NCBI GenBank assembly: GCA_951213105.1
Contig: OX578142.1
Location: forward strand, 4,232,649 to 4,296,648
DNA: 64,000 bases
DNA from: Amaurobius ferox
Taxonomy: Eukaryota > Arthropoda > Arachnida > Araneae > Amaurobiidae
Direction: 5' to 3'
Shown here: positions 54,965-64,000 of the stretch, piece by piece
Numbering within the stretch: position 1 is the stretch's first letter
How the letters are laid out: every line of letters starts with the position of its first letter
Made by a program: the position numbers and the translations under genes
Notes under the pieces: model-generated
Seen by the model: the letters and a program-made list of their open reading frames with translations, nothing else
Told to the model about the DNA's origin: nothing
Databases searched by the model: none

Positions 54965-55590
54965 ATATATTGAGAACCATCTAAAAAGTTCCAAAACAAA
55001 TTCTATAATCAGCTGACATTAGTCCTGAAAAATCCTAAAAGAGTCCAGTGATATGTCAAAAACCATCCTATAACAGCCAATATCCATCCAAAACCTATCC
55101 TGAAGAATCCCAAAAGCATCCAGTAATATATCAAGAAGCGTCCAATAAGTTCCTATAACAAGTCTGTAACCATCCAAGAACTATCCTGGAAAATCCCAAA
55201 AGGATCCTAAAAATTCCCATATCCATCCAAAAACTATCCTGAAAAATCCCAAAAGTGTCCAGTAATATGTCTGGAAGCATCCAATGAATTCCTAAAACAA
55301 GCCTATATCCATCCAAAAACTATCCTGAGAGATCCCAAAAGCGTCCAGGAATATGTCAAGAAGCATCCAACAAGTTCTTACAGAATCCCATAGTAAGCCT
55401 AAACGCATACTAAAAATTCCGGAAAGCATCCTACAAAGGATGCCCACAGTACTACAAAAAGTGTCTCATTTTGACTTCCACGGGACACCCTCTGGATGAC
55501 TCTGGGAGATTTCAGGACTTCCTTAGGAAGTCGCATAATCCTGCATATGACTTCCACAGGATTGATTTAAGACATCCTTGTGTTGTTTGG
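54965..55590. repeat. TCC-rich tandem repeat, ~87-bp period
   Basis: Units starting ATCCATCCAAAAACTATCC, then TGAAAAATCCCAAAAG, GTCCAGTAATATGTC and AGCATCCAAT, begin at about 55,082, 55,169, 55,221 (after a short unit) and 55,307, with diverged copies on both sides. The tail (55,470-55,590) carries GACTTCCACAGGATTG, shared with 39,280. Confidence 0.8.
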
Positions 55591-57072
55591 GGACTATGTA
55601 AGGAATTTTGCCACTAATAAAATAAACTCACTACTATTAAATGATTTAAATACATTTAACCTGACATGAATGGGCACCATTGTTTAGAAGTTGTCATGTT
55701 CCATTCTTGAGAAATTGCAAATTTTATTTTTTCCAATAAGTAGCACTTTTAACCAAATTCAGCAAATAGAATTCAATTTTGAACAATTTTTCTAATCAAT
55801 AAATTTCATTGGAACACCTTCATTTTTTTTAATATTTGTTTTCGAAAATCAATAAAATAATTTAATTATGTTAAATATTATAATTATGATAAAATTTGTT
55901 GTAAAAATAGTCATTTTATACGAGCTGACTTCATTAACTAAATTGTAAATAAAACCATTAGAACAAATGACTGTAAAAATACCAGTCAATAAAAGACAGT
56001 TAAACATATAGTAAAAATTAAAGGAAACAACATGTTTCAGAAAGCTACAAGAGTTAATTTAATTCATCAATTGGATAAAAGACCACGGAATTCAGAAGAA
56101 TATAATGAAAAATAAATAAATAAAGGAAGAAATTCGTGCTGTAAACTTATGAGCTAATATCATTAATTGAATTACAATTACATTTGATCAATTTACACTA
56201 CTATTTTTAAAACTACAAATATCCAGTGAATATCCAGTGAATAGTCAATAGCTATGAAATATATTCTATATAAATATCAGATTATGTTTTAATATATATA
56301 TTATTATTTTAATATATATATTTAGTTTATAAATATCAGATAATATGTTCCTATGGTGGGCTCAAAACGGGCTTAACTGTTAAGGGTCAATCCTAACAGT
56401 AACAAATCCTAACAAAAATATATCACTAAAAGCAACGATATGCTAAATTTGAGCTTTTTAGATTTGACCCAAGCTTGTTAGGTTTGACGAGATCTAATTT
56501 TTGCATAGGAATTGCTGAATTTTTTTCCATGCAAAATCATTTAGCTCTGGTATCTGCAATATCTATATAAATAAACTTGAAAATCTGGGGACTTAATTTA
56601 TGCTTTTAAATGCAGTTTTTCTTGTGTATTCTTAAACTTTTCTTGTGTAATCAACTTGTGCGCCTCTCCCCCATAGACTTGAATCCTGGCTACGCTACAA
56701 AATTTTATTCAAACCCTAATCTATCTATTAAAGTTCACTTGTAATATTAAAATGTTTTGTGGGAAAAGGCTTCTAATTAAATTAACAATTTTCCAAGGGG
56801 ATACTTTGGCACCCCTGATCCCCCCCCCCTAAATATGCCCACATATGTATGCCTATGGCTGGGTCCATTACAATACCCAAGCTTATGGTGTCCAATATGG
56901 CGATGTAAACACCCGTAGCGTCACATTGTAACATTTATGCAAATGGTAACATTATTGTAGAGATTAGACATTTCAATTGATAAGCTTGGTTTGTTTATCT
57001 TCGAAAGCAAACATATAGAATTTTGGTTTATGTACATCAAAATATTTCGCAAATATTTGCTCGAACTGGAAA
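55591..57072. other. Non-coding AT-rich interval
   Basis: No supported gene. Between 56,670 and 56,890 a C10 run and CCCACATATGTATGCCTATGG resemble dispersed short repeats; the rest is AT-rich. Confidence 0.4.
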
Positions 57073-58640
57073 TTAATTTAAATTATTATTATCTTTTTCA
57101 TTTCGATTTATTAAAAACTTAAACTCTGAAACTTCACTTGTTTGAAACATATAATCAACGTTAAGGTGACAATATCTTTTATGCCAAAGTTTGGTATTAA
57201 CATTAGATACAGTAAAACAGCTACTAGGCTTAATTTTGTAAATGTTAAATTTCTCGTTGATGTGTTTCTTAATTCTCTTAGAATTTCCAAAATCAGATCT
57301 TGACTTTTTACCTTTCGAAATTCTTTTAGTATTCAAATTAGTTTCTCTATCCTTTAAATTTTTGACATTTCTTTTGTTCTGTCTATCTTATCTTCCAGGT
57401 TTGCTATATTTATTTTTTGATCCCTGATATCATTTAAACTATCTAAATCATACTGGGGTTTTAAAAGCATAACCCTACTTTTCATTTAGCATAAAAATAC
57501 TTTTCCCCATTTGGTGTATAGAACCAAAGTATCCCCTTTTCCCCATGAAAACAACAATTAATTTCTTTTAGTACTGAAGCTGCTAGAAGATTATGACGTA
57601 ATTTAGGGGAGTATATAACTTTGTTCAAAATTATATCATTTCTTTGACCATTTATGACAACATACATTTTGATCGTCCCAATAGCTTCAATCGGGCTTTC
57701 AACATTACCTACTGCCAGCGACATAGAAGTATCCTTCATTTCTTTATAATTTAAAAACAATGATTTGTTGTTGCAGAAATGATGTGTGGCAGTAGTATTA
57801 CCCAATTGAATATATCGATAGGATGCATAGCAAAACTGGTCTCAATATTTGTTTTTACATTTAATTCTATAATACTAGTCAGACTTTTTAATTAAAGTTT
57901 AGGACAATTTATTGTTAAATGACCTATCTTTTTACATAGATAGCAAGGTCCAAGTTGTGTTGTTTTAACTTTAAGCTTAGCCAGAAAATTCCTTAATGAA
58001 ATATTTCTAGAAACATTTTTACTTCTACAAGATACAGAATCTGCTGAATTGACACTTACATTAAGGTCCCGGCTTTGCTGCCTTAACTGACCTTCTTCTG
58101 CTGAAAGTTCAGATTGTATCTTGTCCAAAGTGAAGTCGGCATCCGGCCATCGGTATATAATTTGCACAATACCTTGGTATACATCTGGGAAATACCAGAT
58201 CGCTTGAAAAGTCACATAAAGTTCAGCTATTGAATGTTTGACGTCCTTCAGCTTGGTAACTGCTTTCTTTAGACAGGCATAAAAGATATCAATTGGCTCA
58301 TCGATATCCGGACAGATACTGAAGAATTCGTCAAGTAGATGTACTAAATTAGCTCTAGTTGGTGCATCGAAATGCTTTCTCAACTTTTCCGAGGCATCAG
58401 CGGGATCACCGGAAATTTTAATTAATTCTTGATATTTCAGTGATAAGTCATAGATAGGGCTTTATCACATCTATGAATGAATTCCTCCTGGTTTCGTCTG
58501 GATGTTGTTTTGTCAATTGGCTTCAAGCTTTTTTCCACAAATCCATAGCAGCCTCCGGTTTTGAGGGCACAGGCCATGCCATTGTTCCACATTGCATAAT
58601 TATCTCTTGTGAACAGCAACATTTTTACAGGCTCCATGTT
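57073..58640 (-). pseudogene. Copia A copy, gag to pre-integrase, no RT
   Basis: Minus strand: gag start at 58,637 (LFTRDNYAMWNNGMACALK), continuing after a break from 58,383 (DADFTLDKIQSELSAEEGQL) to a CCHC knuckle (CYLCKKIGHLTINC), protease near 57,800 (TATHHFCNN, with the catalytic Asp region altered to GNT), VESPIEAIGTIKMYV, and the pre-integrase LWHKRYCHLNVDYMFQTSEVS ending at 57,073. Layout and wording match copia A at 14.3 kb and 32.5 kb. Integrase core and RT are missing. Confidence 0.8.
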
Positions 58641-58908
58641 TCAGTAGTGAAACTTCTCAACTTCCCTTAAATGAATTTATAATGTTTAATTTTATGTAAT
58701 TTTTTGATACATTTTTTGAAAAAGTGCAATATATCGAGAACATATATTTCAAGAAAAATATTTGAAAATAAAAAGAAAAAGAAAAAAGAAACAATCGGCA
58801 GTAGCTCCAGTCCGAAAGAGCCCAAAATGGTTTTAAGTGAATAACATTTTTAAAATAAAACTCAATTTTCCTAATAACAAGAAGAAAAAATAAAAAAATA
58901 AAAAACCT

Positions 58909-59510
58909 CAATCCAAAATCGGATTATATACACTTATAGGGTTTTCAAAGAGCTACAAATTCTTGCTTATTATTTATAGCTATCACTTAAATATTGAAGA
59001 TATAAGCATATCACAAACTTGAAAAACATAAAATTTTAATACTTCTTCAACGTGAAAAGTCGGTTACTCAAAAACTATAAGAGCTTTTTTTAAAAATAAA
59101 TATAGAATTAAAAATAAATTTTCTTATGCATATTTTTATCACTTACTGTTTATATCTATTTTTTATTTTCGAAAATATTTCGAGTGAAAAAAAAAATCAT
59201 TTGTTACAAACACAATCGAACAAGTTATTTCGAAAAAATAGAACTCAATCCAAATTCTAATTATATACACATGTAGGGTTTTCAAAGAGATACACATTCT
59301 TGCCTAATGTTCAAAGCTAGCTCTGTTAGTTTTTAAGCTTATAGGCATTACAAATTTTAAAAACGGGAAAACTCCCAATCTTCTTTAACTTGACAAGACA
59401 ATGACTTGAAAACTGTAGGAGTTTTCTTAATAAATATAGATTTTAATACTAAATTTTTTCTAGTACACATTTTTGTAGTTTACTCTTTATATCTATTTTT
59501 TATAGTTTAC
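58909..59510. repeat. Diverged tandem duplication, ~338-bp period
   Basis: Both copies share CAATCCAAA, ATTATATACAC, TAGGGTTTTCAAAGAG, ATTCTTGC, CTTCTT-AAC and TTTATATCTATTTTTTAT in the same order, starting near 58,909 and 59,247. They lie upstream of the minus-strand copia copy and could be old LTR or satellite DNA. Confidence 0.6.
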
Positions 59511-60182
59511 TATGTATTTTAAATGAAAGCTAGTAAAATGAGAAAGAAAAACTACTCGCTCAGAGAGAAATTTTTTAAAAAAAAATTTCATAAAAAAAGG
59601 TTAAAATTTTACAACATTGAAATTGTTTTAATATATGCATAATCTGAACGCTATTTCCTACCAAACAAGAAAAATTATTTACATTTTTATTAGGCTCGGG
59701 GTTTAAGTATCTAAAATATTTACATTTTTCGTAAAGCTCCGCTTTTCCGCCAGAGAAACCATAGACGTTCACATCAAAATGGGTAAGCAATATTTTGATA
59801 AAATCAATCAAAGTTTTTTAGATATGAATTTCAGAGAAGTGCATTCACAGGACGCAGCATCTTTTTTATTCAACTTAATACTAAATATCATGCATGTCCT
59901 TTATGCTTCCGCGTGAAGTATTGAAAAACTGTTTTAAAAATTCAAATTTTCCCTTTTTATAGAAATCCATGTACTAAATCTATTTTAATACTCATTAAAT
60001 CATTCTTCTATCGTTTGGGAAAATAGTTGAATAGGTGTGCATATATTTCATTTGTAATCATTATTGTAATTGACGGCTTCAACGATTAATTTTATGTTAG
60101 TTGCCATGTGAAATTAACTTTACGCTGGTTAAAAAATATTAATTGTAAGTGAACAAGAATTTTACATTGCTGAAATTATAGA
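59511..60182. other. Non-coding AT-rich interval
   Basis: No gene recognised on either strand up to the TA flanking the pogo element. Confidence 0.4.
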
Positions 60183-60184
60183 TA

Positions 60185-62482
60185 CAGTGAAACCCTGATT
60201 TTACGTCCCCCGAATCTACATTTTTCCTGCATTTTACGTTTTTTTCATCAGGTCCCAGTTTTTCCGTATACCAATACATGTTAATTTAACCCGGATTGTA
60301 AGTTTGTTATTTATGGACTTTCCCGCATTTTACGTTTTTTCCCTGGACTGGAAAGTAAAAAAAAATTAAAATTTGCAATAATTTACAAAAAAATTTGCAA
60401 AAAAAAAGCAATACTACTATTTTTTCCTTTTGTGCTTTTTTAAAGCTAATCCACGTTGTTGAAAGTTAATCATGAAAACAGAAACGCATTCCACAGACTC
60501 CTGTCTTCTGAAACTGGTTTCTTCTCATTGATCATGGTTTGGTTTCCACCCCACCCCCTTCCTTTGTTGAACACCCGCTGTCGCGGACTGCTCCCTTCCG
60601 GGGAAAGAACACTCCAGTTAACCAATCAGATGGGGTGGCTCCTTTTCTTTCGTCGGGGAGAGGGGGCAGGCCTTACCCTTCTCCACGTTTTCAGATAAGC
60701 CTTTCAGTTGCTGTTTAGCATGCGGTGGTCGCATTTCTAACCTTTTTGTGCCAAAATGACGAGTAAAAAACGCAAAAACTTTTCTGTTGCTGAGAAAGCC
60801 GAAATTGTTAAACAATTTGATGAATTTCACGGAACCAAATTAGCGTTCGCTTAATCGCAAGGAATTCCCGTGACAACCCTGCAATCCATACTACAGAAAA
60901 AAGAATGCATTGAAAAAAACATCGAGAAAGTGGGTGAAAAAAATTCCAAGAAACGGAAAACATTGAAAAAATCACTGCACGACGAGCTGGAAGGTATCTT
61001 AGTAAAGTGGTTGAAAGAAGCTCGTGCCGCGAATGTACCTATAAATGGCACGATAATAAGAGAAAAAGCTGTAGAAATCGCCGATAGGCTTGGTGGTTTG
61101 AAAGACTTCACAGCTTCAAATGGCTGGATTGACAGAATGAAAAAAAGACATAATCTTGTGTACAGATCGCTTTCGGGAGAATCATCAAGTGTAGATGAAG
61201 CTACAATAGAAGAATGGAAGAAAAATCTACCAAATTTGACCAAAGGATACAAGCCAAAGGACGTATTCAATGCGGACGAGACCGGACTTTTCTTTAACCT
61301 CCTACTGGATAAAAGGTACGTTGCTAAAGGAGACTCCTGCCATGGAGGGAAGATGTCAAAATTGCGCCTTATGGTTTTACTGTGCTGTAATTCTGATGGA
61401 AGTGAGAAGCTGACGCCTTTTGTTGTTGGAAAGTCGCGCAAACCATGATGCTTCAAAAACGTTAGAAGTTTTCCGACAAAGTATGAAGCAAACAAAAAAG
61501 CGTGGATAACACAAGCTCTTTTCGAAGACTTTTTGCGCAAACTAAACAAACAAATGAAGTTGCAAAATCGTAAAATAATTTTGTTCATTGATCAATGCAC
61601 TGCACATCCGGATTCGCAGCTGTCTAATGTGCGTGTCGTATTTTTTCCTGCAAATTGTAGAAGCAAATTGCAGCCTTGTGATCTCGGCATTATTCGATCT
61701 TTCAAGGTTTATTACAGAAAGCAACTTGTCCGGAAAGCTGTAGCTGGACTAGAAAATGGAAACCTAAATGGCACCTGCAAACTAAAGTTAAGTGTTCTAG
61801 AGGCTATGCATTTTATTTCTGCGTCGTGGAGAAATGTTACACAACAGTGCATTTCCCATTATTTTGAAGAAAGCGGAATCGTAGCGTCTAATGAGCAGGG
61901 AACAGATGAAGAATCAGCTGCGGCGGACAACGAAACACTTATCTATGACTTCGGCGATTACATCCCGGAAAACTTAGAAACATGCGAAGCTGAAAGAGCT
62001 ACTGCTCCATCCATAGACGACCTTATGAACTTTTCGTCCGCCGATGAATATGAACAAGAACAACCGGAAGCACAGCCCGTCCCTTCTTTCAGTATTGCAT
62101 TGAAGAGCTTACAAATAGTGAAAGACTATTTTCTTTCTTATAAAGACCAGGAAAAAAACTTGCAAAGTATTTCAATCCTAGAAAATGCTGCATTCACTTT
62201 GAACTCAATGACTACAAAACAATGCACTATTACGGACTATTTTCAACCTAAACGCCAGGATTCGTAACTAAATGTGTTAAAATGATCTTAAAATGGTATG
62301 TATAATAATGTTCTTTTCGTAAAATATACATATTATACCTTTTGAAAGAGTCATCTTTACTACCTTTAGTTTTTTTCTATTTGATTTTTGCATTCTATGT
62401 ATTTCCCGTATTTTACGTTTTTCCCGCATTTTACGTTTTTTTCACCCAGTCCCTTGAGAAACGTAAAATCGGGGTTTCATTG
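60185..62482 (+). mobile_element. pogo-type DNA transposon 2, nearly intact
   Basis: Ends CAGTGAAACCCTGATTTTACG and, reverse complemented, CAATGAAACCCCGATTTTACG, flanked by TA (60,183-60,184; 62,483-62,484). GCATTTTACGTTTTTT repeats lie subterminally on both sides (60,228-60,345; 62,400-62,450), probable transposase-binding sites. 2.3 kb. Confidence 0.95.
60756..62267 (+). pseudogene. pogo transposase (503 codons) with two nonsense codons
   Basis: ATG at 60,756. The N-terminal psq-type HTH (RKNFSVAEKAEIVKQFDEF) is cut by a TAA at 60,852-60,854; the CENP-B-like HTH follows (LKEARAANVPINGTIIREKA, FTASNGWIDRMKKRH). The DDE core has Asp174 (FNADETGLFF), Asp279 (LFIDQCTAHPD) and Asp309 (QPCDLGIIRSFK). 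A TGA at 61,446-61,448 (after VGKSRKP) is the only other lesion. The acidic C-terminus ends with QCTITDYF, a PCNA-binding box as reported for Drosophila pogo. Excision and reinsertion at TA is the family reaction. Confidence 0.9.
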
Positions 62483-62484
62483 TA

Positions 62485-62825
62485 TATCAATTATTAATGT
62501 GAACATTACGCTGTATTGAGGCACACTGCCCCTTGTTCGGTAGCTTCAATTATGAAATCAGCTGAAATGAGCAAAGAAAATGTTTTGCATTAAATCCTTT
62601 TACATAATTCTATAGAATCATAAGCAGAAGAAAATTTTAGAGTTGAGACTGATCTTAATGGGGGCTGAACTCCTATATCTCACAACAGCTTATACTCTTA
62701 ATCATACTGAAAAACAAATTCCCATGAAAGTTCCATTAAAAGTACTATTATGCGATTTTGCACATACAAGTATACAAAACTTACGAAAGAAAGATATTTA
62801 TGAAAGAAAATAAAAAGCAGTAAAT
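62485..62825. other. Non-coding or unrecognised copia remnant
   Basis: No clear frame. 62,640-62,825 may be decayed copia RNase H leading into the next feature. Confidence 0.35.
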
Positions 62826-62981
62826 GTAGTTAAATTTAAGGAACTTTTAAGGAACTTAGTTGTAAATGAGTCTTTCAAAATTAACTTTGTCAATACTAAA
62901 GATAACGTAGCAGATTACTTCACAAAACCAATGACTAAAGAGAAGGTTTTAAAATTTAGTAATGATATCTTTAAAATGTAA
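62826..62981 (+). pseudogene. Copia RNase H C-terminus
   Basis: Reads ELLRNLVVNESFKINFVN, then TKDNVADYFTKPMTKEKVL and a terminal F-K-M before TAA. The N-V-A-D-x-x-T-K-P motif is the conserved end of copia polyproteins. Upstream pol is not recognisable. It may be the missing 3' part of family A, unproven. Confidence 0.75.
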
Positions 62982-63941
62982 ATTTAACTGTTTAAATAGA
63001 AATTTTTCTTTAAAATTTTTACACATTTTTCAAAGTATAAATGGTTAGGGTATTTTATGATTTACTCCTCTCTCATTGATACAAATGAAATGTATCTTGA
63101 GTATATATTTTTATGTGACAATGAACTGTTACTTTTCTCACATTACACTTGAAAAACATATATCCATTTTTTACTACAAGCATAATGCATTTTTGCTTAT
63201 GTGAATAAAATGTGTGTTTGATCTCAAGGATGTACATCATTGATATAATTCACATGAATCATAAAAATTTTTTTAATCTGTGCTTATCTCATATGTATGT
63301 TTACCCTCTGTATCTTCTTTTATTATCCTTGCCATTGTATTTGGTATTTATAGTGTATACTAGTCATGGGCTAAGATAATAAAACTTAAATTTTTAATCT
63401 TAAATGTTAAATTTAATAGTTATACATAAAATTTTCTACAACTTGAATTTGATATTTACAATAAATTTTTAATCGTAAATGTTAAATTTAATAGTTACAC
63501 CTAAATTTTCTAGAGCTCAAATTTTTGATATCTTTAGATTTTTAAATTTTAAACTTAATGTTTCTAAAAATTTTTCAATGTAGTAAAGAAATAATTTTCT
63601 TTAGTATGAGCTAGTACTTAAGAAGGGCAATAGTATGGTAATACTCAGTTTCTTTTACTATGTTGTCTTTAACCATGTACTTTAAAGAATGCTTATAATC
63701 TGCATAATAGAGAAGTGTACTTATTTAGTTGTTGCCATTTTAAGAAATAGAAAAAGGCTGTTCACTTTCTAGAATGTTATAAGTGTTATAAATTTTTATA
63801 CTGTATTAAATTTATGTATGCATACATTATGTTTTTAGGATACTAAGGACCTTGACATTTTTGGTCTTGATTCTTAGAGTAACCTTTTTTGGATGATAGC
63901 ATGGACGCCAAGAGTTGGTGTTTTGCATGAGGGGGGTTGAT
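62982..63941 (+). other. Long copia 3' untranslated region with duplicated segment
   Basis: AT-rich, no frame. A unit of about 54 bp (TTTTTAATCTTAAATGTTAA and AATAGTTA onward) occurs at 63,387-63,440 and 63,462-63,515, a 75-bp period. It ends with the polypurine tract GAGGGGGG (about 63,929-63,936). Confidence 0.55.
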
Positions 63942-64000
63942 TGTTGGAAACTTGGTTTTGTTTACGTCGCGATTCTCATTTCGCAGGAGCCTGACATCAT
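63942..64000 (+). repeat. Start of copia 3' LTR, cut by window edge
   Basis: TGTTGGAAACTTGG follows the polypurine tract after a few bases and has the TGTTGG start usual for copia LTRs. Its partner LTR is not in the window. Confidence 0.5.

Overview
The window is animal nuclear DNA, most likely arthropod. It is AT-rich and packed with nested mobile elements. I see no bacterial-type operon, rRNA or CRISPR. The host species cannot be named from the sequence. An arthropod fits the mixture of a Polinton/adintovirus-like element, Mag-type Gypsy, copia, BEL/Pao, a DUF4780-type non-LTR ORF1, mariner, Tc1, pogo/Tigger, piggyBac and hAT.

Region 1 (1 to about 13,350) is the right-hand part of a decayed Polinton (Maverick), the endogenous form of an adintovirus-like dsDNA virus. 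Its genes run outward from a short divergent promoter at 7,755-7,826. On the minus strand are a coiled-coil protein, a PX-like membrane-active protein, an adenain-like protease, a minor capsid protein, a double-jelly-roll major capsid protein, a fibre-like protein, two repeat proteins and small unknown ORFs. On the plus strand are the packaging ATPase, a hydrophobic protein, a parvovirus-type phospholipase A2 joined to a DUF5679-like zinc domain, an integrase with a chromodomain, and a small OB-like protein. DNA polymerase B is not in the window. Most core genes carry one lesion each, and the ATPase is split by a pogo-like transposon with a TA duplication. Nearly every viral start codon lies in TAAATG, the poxvirus late-promoter core.

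Region 2 (13,350-33,620) is mainly copia-like. It starts with a family lacking reverse transcriptase (13.35-16.86 kb). Next is a complete but decayed copia element (21,822-31,791; 217-bp LTRs, TTTTG target duplication), into which a 5.7-kb non-LTR retrotransposon has inserted. A fragment of the first family follows at 32.5-33.6 kb.

Region 3 (33.6-49.3 kb) is sparse. It holds a BEL/Pao fragment cut by a mariner that is itself cut by a piggyBac MITE, a 27-bp minisatellite, a degraded pogo/Tigger, two tRNA-like SINE heads, a Tc1 relic, a Penelope-like fragment and a probable decayed host gene with several exon-like segments (46.9-49.1 kb).

Region 4 (49.3-54.65 kb) is a hAT-like element that received a very young Gypsy/Mag retrotransposon. 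The Gypsy has LTRs that look identical, a CATAT duplication, an 18-nt tRNA-Ser(GCT) primer site and one intact 1,331-codon gag-pol frame.

Region 5 (54.65-64 kb) has a TCC-rich tandem repeat, a minus-strand copy of the first copia family, a diverged tandem duplication, a pogo element whose transposase has only two nonsense codons and ends in a PCNA-binding motif, and the 3' end of another copia element whose LTR runs off the window.

Apart from the possible host exons, the genes are mobile-element genes. The window is best read as a layered insertion record.
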